Of a stretch of 64,000 nucleotides of DNA, positions 26,284 through 34,790 are shown piece after piece (within the stretch, counting starts at the first letter, position 1; each line of letters starts with the position of its first letter). Both the position numbers and the translations under genes were made by a program. Below the pieces are notes generated by a model that did not search any database, was not told the DNA's origin, and was given only the letters and a program-made list of their open reading frames with translations. The stretch is from Pyrococcus kukulkanii (GTDB lineage Archaea > Methanobacteriota_B > Thermococci > Thermococcales > Thermococcaceae): assembly GCF_001577775.1 (NCBI RefSeq), contig NZ_CP010835.1, positions 310,001-374,000 of the forward strand, given 5' to 3'.

Positions 26284-27327
26284 ATGACTATAATTGTGGA
26301 ACACCTGTTAACCCAACCGTCACTCCTCCAACCCTACAACAAACCCGAAAAGAGGGATCTGTACCGTTGGTTAATATCGAGGGTTGACTCGTACATCGAG
26401 AGAGGAAAATCCACACCATATTGCTTCTTGGTGTTAGGGGCGTCGGTAAAACTACTCTTCTAGCCCAGCTCTACTTCTATGCGACCTCAAAGATGCCTCA
26501 GAATCACGTCCTTTACTTATCATTGGATCGGCTTCAGGCCTTCGGTTTAGACCTTTTAGAGGTTTTGGAGACGTATAAAAGGATTGTAAAGCCTGAAAAG
26601 GCGATAATATTGCTTGATGAAGTCCAGTACGAGGAAAAATGGGATCTGAAGCTTAAGCTACTTCACGATGAAAAGAGATTCCTCGTAATTGCAACGGGAT
26701 CTTCCGCGATAAAGCTTAAGGAGAGTCCGACCTGGCTAGAAGGGCCCTCCACAGGGAACTCTTCCCAATGACTTTCAGGGAGTATCATCGGCTTAAAACG
26801 GGCAACTCTCTCCCTGAGCTCATGCCCAAAATCCTCGAGCTGAAGGAGGTGCCTCTAGCTGTTTTGGATGATGTGGTCGAGTATGTGAAGGTTGGCTCGA
26901 TGCCCCTATCCCTTGAAATGGAGGAGTGGGCGGTCTACGAGAGGCTCGTGACGATGCTCGACAGGGTCATCTACCGTGACCTCAGGGAGGTCTATGACTT
27001 TGATGCTGAAACTCTCGACAAGGCTTTCAACTTACTCTATCTACTCGCGAACCCGAAGGGAGAAAGGTTCAGCTATGAAAAGCTCTCAAAGACCTTGGGC
27101 TTGGCCAAGGGGACGGTTATAAAGCTCGTTGATGCCCTTGAGAAAGCAGGCATCGTTCAGAAGATCCCGGTTCATGGCTCAATCTCCAAGGCCACCCGCA
27201 AAAGCCCCAAGGTTAAGTACCTAACGGTTCCCATAAAGTCCGCCCTGCTCTAGTGGTGGGAAGGAAGTACGAGGTCGGGGATAGGATTGCTTTCTATCCC
27301 TGGCAACTCTTCGTGTCTGCACTTTAG
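26284..27327 (+). pseudogene. Broken AAA_14/DUF4143 ATPase gene
   Basis: The ATPase is split over frames. MTIIVEHLLTQPSLLQPYN runs to IERGK, where an A run at 26406-26409 is one base short; LLLGVRGVGKTT (Walker A) and IILLDEVQY (Walker B) continue in the next frame to about 26725, where another base is missing before ARRALHRELFPMTFREY. The C-terminal DUF4143 part is largely deleted, with only VVGRKYEVGDRIAFYPWQL left. The lesions leave no functional product. Confidence 0.88.
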
Positions 27328-27384
27328 TTGGTTCAGTTAACTAGACCAATATTTATAAAGAGATGGTTCAGAATATTGAACCAT
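27328..27384. promoter_or_regulatory. Paired palindromes flanking the TATA box of the intact ATPase gene
   Basis: An upstream 22-bp palindrome (27328-27349; arms TTGGT/ACCAA and inner AGTT/AACT, two mismatched pairs) and a downstream one (27363-27384; perfect arms ATGGTTCA and TGAACCAT around GAATAT) flank the TATA box ATTTATAAAG (27351-27360). Both contain the half-site TGGTTCAG. The downstream one runs into the leaderless ATG 27383. Confidence 0.6.
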
Positions 27385-28684
27385 GGGCACCAACGTTGAG
27401 GACGTTAAGAGGTACATCCGACTATTCCACGAAAGGGAGCTACCCAATGTACTCGAGCGGGAACTCAAGCTCGGCTTAATCGAAGGGAAAGCAACTATCA
27501 TAGCAGGTCCAAGGCGTTCTGGGAAGACTTACCTTCTTTATTCTCTAATCAAAGGAGATAAGGAGAGGTACATTTACCTGAACTTTGAAAATCCTCTCCT
27601 CTTTGGCGTGTCTGGCAGGGACTTTCCTAGAATCCTTGATGCATACTTCGACCTGTATCCGGAAAATGTTGGTGTAGAGTTGGTGTTTCTCCTCGATGAG
27701 ATACAAAATGTTCAAAGCTGGGAAATTGGGGTTAGATATCTGTTAGATGAGGGTTTTAGGGTTGCAGTGACGGGTTCTTCTTCAAAGCTACTTTCAAAGG
27801 AGATAGCTACCCAGCTTAGAGGTCGGGGGATTAGTTATACACTTCTACCCCTATCCTTTAGGGAATTCTTGAACTTCAAGGGCTTCGAGGTTAAAACTAG
27901 TGACCTTTATGGGAGAAAGGTTCACAAGGTTAAGGGTCTCCTCATGGAGTACCTGCGGTTCGGTGGATTCCCTGAGGTCGTTCTCCTGTCCGATAAGGTG
28001 AGGATACTTGAGGAGTACCTCTCGGTCATGGCTGTTAGGGATGTTGTGGAGAGGCACGGAATAAGGAACGTTGCCCTTATGGAGATGATAATTAAGGTGT
28101 TGCTCTCCAACTATGTGAAGTACACCTCTTATTCATCGATATACAGGTTCTTGAAGTCCGAGTTTGGAACTTCAAAAGCCACTGTGCTCGAGTACTTAAG
28201 GGCCCTCGAAGATTCATTTCTGTTCTTCTTTCTGCCAAAGTATTCCTATTCTGAGAAAGAATCCCAAAGGGCTCCCAAAAAGGTGTACTTAGTGGACACT
28301 GGCTTTTCCCTTTTCACCAAGAAGGATGTTGCTAGGGATATGGAGAATGTCGTTTTCCTTGAGCTTTTGAGGAGAAAGTACTACGACGATCCGCTACTTG
28401 ACCTGTACTATTACGGAGGTTCGGGAGAAAGGGAAGTTGATTTTATCTTGACTAAGGCCGGAAAAGTCGTGGAGTTAATTCAGGTGACCTTGACCTTGGA
28501 GGAGAGCTACGAGAGGGAAGTTTCGGCCCTAATAAAAGCTGGGAAGAACCTGGGATGTAGGAACTTGATGATAGTGACGCTGGATGAAGAGGGAGAGATA
28601 AAGGTTGGCTCCTTTGTTGTGAATATAATCCCGCTTTGGAAGTTCCTCTTGATGAGGTGGGATCCTAGTGGGAAAGCATTATAA
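27383..28684 (+). CDS. AAA_14/DUF4143 family ATPase
   Basis: A 433-residue ATPase with Walker A GPRRSGKT at 42-49, Walker B FLLDE at 102-106 and sensor TGSSSK near 130. A winged-helix region (SIYRFLKSEFGTSKATVLEYL) leads to the DUF4143 C-terminus with nuclease-like REVDFIL and ELIQV. It is leaderless, starting in the right arm of a palindrome. It lies within the interval between the two tRNA-Gly copies. Confidence 0.88.
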   Translation: MGTNVEDVKRYIRLFHERELPNVLERELKLGLIEGKATIIAGPRRSGKTYLLYSLIKGDKERYIYLNFENPLLFGVSGRDFPRILDAYFDLYPENVGVELVFLLDEIQNVQSWEIGVRYLLDEGFRVAVTGSSSKLLSKEIATQLRGRGISYTLLPLSFREFLNFKGFEVKTSDLYGRKVHKVKGLLMEYLRFGGFPEVVLLSDKVRILEEYLSVMAVRDVVERHGIRNVALMEMIIKVLLSNYVKYTSYSSIYRFLKSEFGTSKATVLEYLRALEDSFLFFFLPKYSYSEKESQRAPKKVYLVDTGFSLFTKKDVARDMENVVFLELLRRKYYDDPLLDLYYYGGSGEREVDFILTKAGKVVELIQVTLTLEESYEREVSALIKAGKNLGCRNLMIVTLDEEGEIKVGSFVVNIIPLWKFLLMRWDPSGKAL

Positions 28685-28709
28685 AGTGGGATAGCAAGAT
28701 ATAGTGGGA
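28657..28709. promoter_or_regulatory. Iterated GTGGGA boxes before the AbrB/PIN pair
   Basis: GTGGGA occurs at 28657, 28668, 28686 and 28704, with spacings of 11, 18 and 18 bp. The last three are extended as AGTGGGA. They surround the TATA-like ATTATAAAG (28679-28687). Direct repeats of this kind suit binding by the AbrB antitoxin encoded just after them. Confidence 0.45.
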
Positions 28710-28718
28710 TGGGAGATT

Positions 28719-28972
28719 ATGGGAAAGAAAGTAAGAATAGACAAAAAGGGAAGAATTGTAATTCCGAAAGAGATGCGGGAAAAATAGGGATAACTGAGGG
28801 TTCCTATGTGGAGCTTGAAGTTTACAATAAAAACGCGATAATAATAAAGCCCCTTGAATCTATTGCTGATAGATATTTTGGAATATTCAAGGTTGAGGAG
28901 TATCCTGATGACATAGACGAATTTTTAAAGAAGGAGGTAATAAGAAAATGGTTAAGAGACCAAAGTATGTAG
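28719..28972 (+). pseudogene. Frameshifted AbrB-family antitoxin gene
   Basis: From ATG 28719 the frame reads MGKKVRIDKKGRIVIPKEM, a normal AbrB N-terminus, and stops after MREK at the A run 28780-28784. One more A would join it to the frame IGITEGSYVELEV that continues to 28972 with the toxin-binding tail FKVEEYPDDIDEF. So a single missing base breaks the gene, unless this is a sequencing error or is bypassed by slippage. Confidence 0.75.
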
Positions 28973-29365
28973 ATGTGAATGTTTTTATTTATTGGCTCAC
29001 TTCTCATCCAGAATTTGGAAAGAAGGCAAAAATGTGGATAAAGAGGATGGAAAGAGGAGGAGAGTACATAACATCATCATTAACACTTTATGAAGTTGCG
29101 ATAATAATTTCTGGTTTGGTTAATAAGTCGTTGAGAGATAGAGAATTTTTAGAAAAAACATTGACACCACTTCTTGAGATTCAGAATTTAAGAATAGAGC
29201 CCCTTCTCAAGCAAGACTTTGTGAACGCCCTGAGCATTGCAAAAAAAGTATAAGCTAGATTTGGAAGACTCTCTGCATCTCTCTGTGGCAATTAGGACAG
29301 GATGTGAAAGTATAATTTCTAACGACAAAGATTTTGATAAAACAGAACTCAAAAGGATATTTTAG
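28948..29365 (+). pseudogene. Frameshifted PIN domain toxin gene
   Basis: MVKRPKYVDVNVFIYWL begins a PIN domain that runs to SIAKKV and stops at 29251. Removing one A from the run of seven at 29241-29247 restores KKYKLDLEDSLHLSVAIRTG and the last acidic motif ISNDKDFDKTELKRIF to the stop at 29363. The gene overlaps the antitoxin end by 25 bp. Both partners carry A-run indels. Confidence 0.78.
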
Positions 29366-29468
29366 GAAAGCTAAAGCTTAGTTTCATAAAATCACTTAAA
29401 AGCTCCGTTTTGGTTATCCACGGCGAAACCCTTATAAACCGACTAATGATGACTAAATAACGGCCCGT

Positions 29469-29546
29469 GCGGTGGTAGTCTAGCCTGGCCTAGGACGCCA
29501 CCCTGCCAAGGTGGAGACCCGGGTTCAAATCCCGGCCACCGCACCA
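29469..29546 (+). tRNA. tRNA-Gly (GCC), copy 2, CCA encoded
   Basis: Identical over all 78 nt to the copy at 26073-26150, including the encoded CCA. The identity continues into CAACTTTT downstream and GT upstream, whereas the promoters differ (here CTTATAAACC near 29431). A T run follows as terminator. Together the copies form direct repeats around a 3.3 kb accessory segment. Confidence 0.97.
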
Positions 29547-29588
29547 CAACTTTTTTGTAAACAGTTCTAAATACAGATGGGATAGAAA

Positions 29589-30569
29589 ATGTTCTTTGAT
29601 AGGGAGAAAGAGCTCTCGTACTTAAGGAGCCTGCTGAACTCTGAGCCAAACCAGATCCTCTTCATTTATGGGCCCATAAACTCGGGAAAGACTACTTTAC
29701 TCCTGAAATTCCTTGAATCCCTGGGCGATGAAGGAATTGGAATCTATGTTAACCTTAGATCAAGACCCATATTGAGATTCGATGATTTTAAGGATCTGCT
29801 TTTCTCACGAACGAGATCAAGAGATGTGTTACCCCTTGTGCTAGCTTCCATGGAAGTTATCTTTGGAATTCCAGTGCCAAAGAAAATCTGGGAAACAATT
29901 GAAAGTCCCAGGGATGCTTTCGACTACATAACAGATTTCCTAGGTAAATTGAGAAAGAAGGGCAGACTTCCGATAATAGTCTTCGATGAGCTCCAGGTGT
30001 TGAAGGATCTGAAAGTTAATGGGCCACTAATATATGAGCTGTTCAACTTCTTCATCCACTTAACCAAGGAACTTCACCTTGCTCACGTGATAGTTTCAAC
30101 TTCGGACGGTCTTTTCCTTAGTAATGTCTATACACATGCTTCACTCTACGGGAGGGCGAAGTACTTCTTGGTTGATGACTTCGACGAGGAAACCGCTCTA
30201 GCGTTTCTCATTAGCAATGGACTAACCGAGGAAGAATCAAAAATCGTTGTTGAATACTTTGGGGGAAAGCCCGTCTATTTAGTTGAGGTAATTAATGAGA
30301 AGAGGGCCGGAAGGGACATAGAAGAGTACTGCAGGGAACAGTTCATGGTGAGGCTAAACCAGGTGAAGCCGTTAGTGAGAAAGTTAAATGATCCCTCTAT
30401 ATTAATTGACCTCGGCGAGAGGGAAGTTTTGGAGTACGATGAATTAACTGAGGACATGCTCATGCTCGCCAGGGAAAACGTGATTTTCATCGATCCCGTC
30501 AGGGGAGTTATAAGGCCCCAGGGGAGGCTTGAGCTGAAGGTCATTAGGTTTATAAGTGAGAAGCTTTAG
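29589..30569 (+). CDS. Archaeal ATPase_2 family AAA+ ATPase (PH-type)
   Basis: A 326-residue ATPase. Walker A GPINSGKT is at 28-35, Walker B IIVFDE near 130 and the sensor VSTSDG near 170. The C-terminal part is winged-helix-like (VIRPQGRLELKVIRF). It is a clear paralog of 33723-34733, sharing NGPLIYELFNFFIHLTKEL-type segments. No palindrome was seen before it. It lies between the tRNA-Gly and tRNA-Arg genes. Function unknown. Confidence 0.87.
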   Translation: MFFDREKELSYLRSLLNSEPNQILFIYGPINSGKTTLLLKFLESLGDEGIGIYVNLRSRPILRFDDFKDLLFSRTRSRDVLPLVLASMEVIFGIPVPKKIWETIESPRDAFDYITDFLGKLRKKGRLPIIVFDELQVLKDLKVNGPLIYELFNFFIHLTKELHLAHVIVSTSDGLFLSNVYTHASLYGRAKYFLVDDFDEETALAFLISNGLTEEESKIVVEYFGGKPVYLVEVINEKRAGRDIEEYCREQFMVRLNQVKPLVRKLNDPSILIDLGEREVLEYDELTEDMLMLARENVIFIDPVRGVIRPQGRLELKVIRFISEKL

Positions 30570-30582
30570 GTAACCCTGGGAT

Positions 30583-30660
30583 GCCCCGGTGGCCTAGCCT
30601 GGATAGGGCGCGAGGCTGCGGACCTCGAGGTCCGGGGTTCAAATCCCCGCCGGGGCGCCA
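30583..30660 (+). tRNA. tRNA-Arg (GCG), CCA encoded
   Basis: Acceptor GCCCCGG/CCGGGGC, anticodon stem GAGG/CCTC around the loop CTGCGGA (anticodon GCG), T-loop GGTTCAAATCC, discriminator G and an encoded CCA. A T run follows at 30663-30668. It begins 13 bases after the stop of the preceding ATPase gene. Confidence 0.96.
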
Positions 30661-30705
30661 CACTTTTTAAAAGCCTCCCGGCATTAACTATTAAGGTGGT
30701 ACCTT

Positions 30706-31746
30706 TTGTACTTTGACGACAGGCCCAAGGAGAGGAGGGAGGATTTGTACGATAGGGAGAGGGAGATCAAGGATATACTAAGCCTAATAGATGAGAACAG
30801 GCCTTTAATAGTTATAACCGGGATTAGGAGACTTGGCAAAACCTCACTTCTTAGGGTGGCCCTAAACGAGGCTGGTAGGGAGTACGTTATAGTGGATCTT
30901 AGGGGGATAAATCCTAGATCCAAGAGGGACTTAATCCTTAGGTTCCAGTACGGGATTAACGAGAGCTTAAGGAAGTTTTCCAGGATAAGGGATTACCTTA
31001 AGTTCGTTGAAGGAGTTGAGATCGCAGGTTTAAGGGTCAAGTTATCTTGGAAATCTCCGGAAACTCTGTATGAGGTGTTGTCCTCCCTTCAGGAGAGGGG
31101 AGTTGTAATAGCTATTGACGAAGTTCAAGATGCCAGGGGACCCGTGGGGAAGGAATTGGCTCCAGCTATAGCCCACTTCTATGACTACGGTAGTTCAACT
31201 TTCATCTTAACCGGCTCTCAAGTTGGGCCGTTGTACGACTTTTTAGGTGTTGCGCTGTACGGGAGAGTCTGGCATGAGGTTAAGCTTGAGAGGTTCTCGA
31301 GGGAGGAAAGCATTGAGTTCCTTAAGCTGGGCTTCTCTCAAGTTAACCTAACTCCCCCAGGATGGTTCCTTGAGGAGGCAGTTGAGACGCTCGATGGGAT
31401 AGTTGGCTGGTTGGTTAAGCTCGGTGTCATCGCGATGAGGGAAGGCTTTACACGCCAGGTAATCACGAGGATGCTTGAGGAGTCATCTAAGCTCGTTTTG
31501 GAAGAGTTAAACTCCTTCCTAGCGAAAAGGGGGCGGGCAAGGGAGAAGTACAGGGAGCTATTAAGGGCCATAGCCCAGGGGAAGGACACTTGGGATGAGC
31601 TCAAAGAGACCTTGAGAATAGGGGATTCAAGCCTCGCTAAGCTTTTGGACAATCTCGCAAAGGCCTCCTTCATAGAAAAAGTTGGGGGGAGGTATAGAAT
31701 TCAAGATCCAGTCCTCAAGTTCAGCCTGTTATCGCGATGGCCCTGA
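30706..31746 (+). CDS. Archaeal ATPase_2 family AAA+ ATPase (SSO-type)
   Basis: A 346-residue ATPase with Walker A GIRRLGKT at 39-46, Walker B IAIDEV at 135-140 and sensor LTGSQ near 170. A C-terminal winged helix (ELKETLRIGDSSLAKLLDNL) could bind DNA; there is no nuclease domain. It starts with TTG 30706, six bases after GGTGGT; that site lies in AAGGT-GGT-ACCTT, which might fold over it. The 3' end overlaps the cyclase gene by 26 bp. Confidence 0.86.
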   Translation: MYFDDRPKERREDLYDREREIKDILSLIDENRPLIVITGIRRLGKTSLLRVALNEAGREYVIVDLRGINPRSKRDLILRFQYGINESLRKFSRIRDYLKFVEGVEIAGLRVKLSWKSPETLYEVLSSLQERGVVIAIDEVQDARGPVGKELAPAIAHFYDYGSSTFILTGSQVGPLYDFLGVALYGRVWHEVKLERFSREESIEFLKLGFSQVNLTPPGWFLEEAVETLDGIVGWLVKLGVIAMREGFTRQVITRMLEESSKLVLEELNSFLAKRGRAREKYRELLRAIAQGKDTWDELKETLRIGDSSLAKLLDNLAKASFIEKVGGRYRIQDPVLKFSLLSRWP

Positions 31747-32290
31747 CCGGACTTCCAGAACCTTTCTCAATCTTCAGGGGTAGCCCTATGAAGAGGAACT
31801 CCTTTCCTATGAGCTTGTCAAGGTTAACGAGGTTCTCGTATATGGGTATGCCCGCCAAGAGGAGGATCCTGTGAACTTCCTCGCTTCCAATGCTCATTGC
31901 ATCGGTTCCAACCGCCTTTACTTTCCCCCTAATGAGCTTCTCCGCGGCCTCCCTCGAGAGCTCCCTACCCTCGGTGAGGAACAGGACTATCTTCCCACTA
32001 ACTTTATCCGGAACCTCCTCGGGCTTTACGAGACCTTCTCCTTTCCGTACATCGACGACCATGCCAATTCCCATGAACCTTTCAAGGGGGACCTTATCTA
32101 TAGTTCTCCCTCCCTTAATAAAATGGGCTGGAGCATCAACGTGGGTTCCGGAGTGCTCTCCCATCTTTATAACGTTCATGTAGAAGCCATTATCCTCTAT
32201 CTCAGACCAAGGAGTAATCTCGATTTCGGGGTCTCCGGGAAAAGTAGGGGTTTCTTTTCCAAGCCCCATGGTTAAATCCACTATGCCCAT
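31721..32290 (-). CDS. Cyclase/kynurenine formamidase family metal hydrolase
   Basis: A 189-residue protein with the family signature HSGTHVDAPAHF near 47-58 and the N-terminal DLT.GL..ETPTFPGDP. These residues bind a metal and hydrolyse amide or ester bonds, as in arylformamidase and isatin hydrolase. The substrate is unknown. A TATA box (CTTATAAATAAAAG on the minus strand, 32309-32322) lies just upstream of a nearly leaderless ATG. Confidence 0.88.
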   Translation of the reverse strand: MGIVDLTMGLGKETPTFPGDPEIEITPWSEIEDNGFYMNVIKMGEHSGTHVDAPAHFIKGGRTIDKVPLERFMGIGMVVDVRKGEGLVKPEEVPDKVSGKIVLFLTEGRELSREAAEKLIRGKVKAVGTDAMSIGSEEVHRILLLAGIPIYENLVNLDKLIGKEFLFIGLPLKIEKGSGSPVRAIAITG

Positions 32291-32348
32291 ACATTATTTG
32301 TTCCACACTTTTATTTATAAGTATGATGCTCCTTGCCCATATCCTTAA

Positions 32349-32369
32349 TAGGGGAAGCCCCCTTCCCTA
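32349..32369. other. Inverted repeat in the gap before ahcY
   Basis: TAGGGGAAG (32349-32357) can pair with CTTCCCTA (32362-32369) with one bulged G, in the 216-bp gap between two divergent genes. A second GC cluster (GGGGTTTCCC) follows. The position does not suit a terminator for either gene; a leader element or chance are both possible. Confidence 0.25.
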
Positions 32370-32506
32370 TAGAATGGGGTTTCCCGTAGTTTACTTTGAA
32401 AAAGCGTAATCTGCAGAAAGAGTTTCTAAATAAATCCTGAGGGGTGTCTTGCAGGAAGCCAAGTAGAGGTTTTAAACCCCAAGACTTAAGCTAACAAGGT
32501 GATAGT

Positions 32507-33772
32507 ATGGACTGCACGAAGGATTACTGCGTTAAGGACATAAAGCTCGCCCCCGAGGGCTGGAAGAAGATTGACTGGGTCTCGAGGTTCATGCCCGTTC
32601 TCCAGCTCATAAGGAGGGACTTCGAAAAGAGGAAGCCGTTCAAGGGGGTAAGGATTGCCGCAACGTTGCACCTCGAGATGAAGACTGCCTTTCTCCTGCT
32701 AACGCTTAAGGCCGGGGGCGCGGAAGTTTCTGCCACTGCCAGCAACCCCCTAAGCACCCAGGACGACGTTGTCGCAGCGTTGGCGGAGGCTGGGGTTAAA
32801 GTTTACGCGATAAGGGGTGAGAGCAGGGAGGAATATTACGAGAACATGCACAGGGCCTTGGACATTAGGCCGAACATAATCATAGACGATGGGGCTGACA
32901 TGATAAGCCTGGTCCACAGGGAGAGGCAGGAGTTGATAGACGAAATATGGGGGGCAAGCGAGGAAACTACCACTGGAGTGATAAGGCTGAGGGCGATGGA
33001 GAGGGATGGCGTTCTAAGGTTCCCGGTTATTGCTGTGAACGATTCGTACACAAAGTACCTCTTCGACAACCGCTACGGAACGGGGCAATCTACCTGGGAT
33101 GGGATAATAAGGACTACAAACCTTTTGGTTGCAGGAAAGAACGTTGTTGTAGTCGGCTACGGCTGGTGCGGCAGGGGAATCGCCATGAGGGCGAGGGGCC
33201 TTGGTGCAACTGTGATAGTGGTCGAGGTGGATCCAATTAGGGCATTGGAGGCTAGGATGGACGGATTTTTGGTTATGGACATGAAGGATGCTGCAAAGGT
33301 TGGGGATATATTCATAACGGCAACCGGGAACATAAAGTGCATAAGAAAAGAGCACTTCGAGCTTATGAAGGATGGAGTAATCCTCGCCAATGCGGGGCAC
33401 TTCGACGTGGAGATATGGAAGCCCGACCTTGAGGAATTGGCCGTTGAGATAAATAATCCAAGGCCGAACATAACCGAGTACAAGCTTAGGGATGGGAGGA
33501 GATTATACCTCCTCGCCGAGGGTAGGCTTGTCAACCTCGTCGCCGCCGACGGCCATCCGGCGGAGATAATGGACATGAGCTTTGCCTTGCAGGCTAAAGC
33601 GGCCGAGTACATAAAGGAGAACCACAAAAGGCTGGAGCCAAGGGTTTACGTCCTCCCCAGGGAGATAGACGAGATGGTGGCCAGGATAAAGCTCGAATCT
33701 ATGGGGATAAAGATAGAGGAGCTCACCGAGGAGCAGAGGAAGTACCTGGAGAGCTGGGAGCACGGGACTTGA
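32507..33772 (+). CDS. ahcY: S-adenosyl-L-homocysteine hydrolase
   Basis: A 421-residue NAD-dependent enzyme of the methyl cycle. Substrate-site motifs ([22 protein letters not shown]) and the NAD-binding GYGWCGRG near 216-223 are intact; the C-terminus is the usual archaeal type. TTTTAAA around 32470 is the TATA box and AAGGTGATAGT the ribosome binding site. It removes the product of methyltransferases such as the one at 37020-37985. Confidence 0.96.
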   Translation: MDCTKDYCVKDIKLAPEGWKKIDWVSRFMPVLQLIRRDFEKRKPFKGVRIAATLHLEMKTAFLLLTLKAGGAEVSATASNPLSTQDDVVAALAEAGVKVYAIRGESREEYYENMHRALDIRPNIIIDDGADMISLVHRERQELIDEIWGASEETTTGVIRLRAMERDGVLRFPVIAVNDSYTKYLFDNRYGTGQSTWDGIIRTTNLLVAGKNVVVVGYGWCGRGIAMRARGLGATVIVVEVDPIRALEARMDGFLVMDMKDAAKVGDIFITATGNIKCIRKEHFELMKDGVILANAGHFDVEIWKPDLEELAVEINNPRPNITEYKLRDGRRLYLLAEGRLVNLVAADGHPAEIMDMSFALQAKAAEYIKENHKRLEPRVYVLPREIDEMVARIKLESMGIKIEELTEEQRKYLESWEHGT

Positions 33773-34733
33773 GTGATCTTATCGCGAGCAGCTCAAGCCT
33801 GCCCTGGGGGGAGAGGGTTCCTTTAAGGGGGTCGTAGAAGAGGACGTTTTCCCTTATTAGCTCCTTCTCCTCCCCTCCCAGCTCTTCCACTTCAACCTCT
33901 TCCCTCTCGAGGAACTTATCCAGTATTTTGTAGCCCTTGAACTTCCTTATCTCCCTAATCCTGAGCCTCAGCTTTAGCTCGCACCACTCCCTAACCTTCC
34001 CCCTCCTCTTCGCTCCCTCTATTAGATAGCCCGGCTTCCCTCCGAAGTACTCCCATAGGAGTTCAGCTTCCTCCCCGCTAACGCCAAGCGTCCTTAGGAG
34101 CTCCATTGATGCTTCCCTTGAGAGATCGTAGACCGGGAAGTACTCCGCCCTTCCCGTTAGCTTTGCATTTCCATATACTTCCCCAATGAAGAGGCTGTCC
34201 GAGGTTACCACGAAAACGTGGGCTAAGTGAATCTCCTTCGTCAAGTGGATTAAAAAGTTGAAGAGCTGGTATATCAGGGGACCATCAACCTTCAAGTCCT
34301 TTATCACCTGGATCTCATCAAAAACCAAGACTGGCCTTTTGCCAGATTCAATTATTTCAAGCATGAGGTCTTTCAGGTAGGAGAACGCGTTTATCGGTTC
34401 TTTTTCTTTTAATATTACCTCCAAGATCTCTTGAGGAATCGGTATTCCGGTGTTGATCTTGGCCAGTCCCTTTACGATTTCTTTAATTGTTTTCTTGATT
34501 CCCCCGTACTCGGTAGAGAATAAAACCCTCGAGAACTCTTCGTAAGAGCTGACTGGGGTTGCCCTAAAATTTACGTAAAAGCCAACGTGATCCTGGGGCA
34601 GCCTCTTCAGGAATTCGAGCATTAAAGCTGTCTTCCCGGAGTTCATCGGGCCGTAGACGAAGTTTATGACGTTGGGCTCGAACCTAATTAACTTAAGGAG
34701 CTCTCCAAGTTCCTCCTCCCTATCAATGAACAT
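33723..34733 (-). CDS. Archaeal ATPase_2 family AAA+ ATPase (PH-type)
   Basis: About 336 residues. Walker A GPMNSGKT near 28-35, Walker B VLVFDE near 130 and sensor VTSDS. It is the closest relative of 29589-30569, with [19 protein letters not shown] and [11 protein letters not shown] at matching positions. TTGGTGGTCGA before ATG 34733 sets the start, against the longer frame from 34748. The C-terminal serine-proline tail is translated from sequence antisense to the end of ahcY (50 bp). Confidence 0.87.
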   Translation of the reverse strand: MFIDREEELGELLKLIRFEPNVINFVYGPMNSGKTALMLEFLKRLPQDHVGFYVNFRATPVSSYEEFSRVLFSTEYGGIKKTIKEIVKGLAKINTGIPIPQEILEVILKEKEPINAFSYLKDLMLEIIESGKRPVLVFDEIQVIKDLKVDGPLIYQLFNFLIHLTKEIHLAHVFVVTSDSLFIGEVYGNAKLTGRAEYFPVYDLSREASMELLRTLGVSGEEAELLWEYFGGKPGYLIEGAKRRGKVREWCELKLRLRIREIRKFKGYKILDKFLEREEVEVEELGGEEKELIRENVLFYDPLKGTLSPQGRLELLAIRSLKSRAPSSPGTSSAPR

Positions 34734-34790
34734 TCGACCACCAAACATTTATTTTTTGAAGCTCAGATTTTAAGGTTAGGGGTGTGAGAG

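Noticed and set aside
29443-29649. Minus-strand frame across tRNA-Gly copy 2
   Set aside because: Its peptide (GFEPGSPPW-like) is the usual translation of antisense tRNA and not a gene.
32468-32478. GGTTTTAAACC palindrome before ahcY as an operator
   Set aside because: It is short and simply contains the TATA box; chance symmetry is sufficient.
33014-33627. Overlapping antisense frames in ahcY
   Set aside because: The plus-strand frame is a complete, well-conserved SAH hydrolase; the antisense products have no known pattern.
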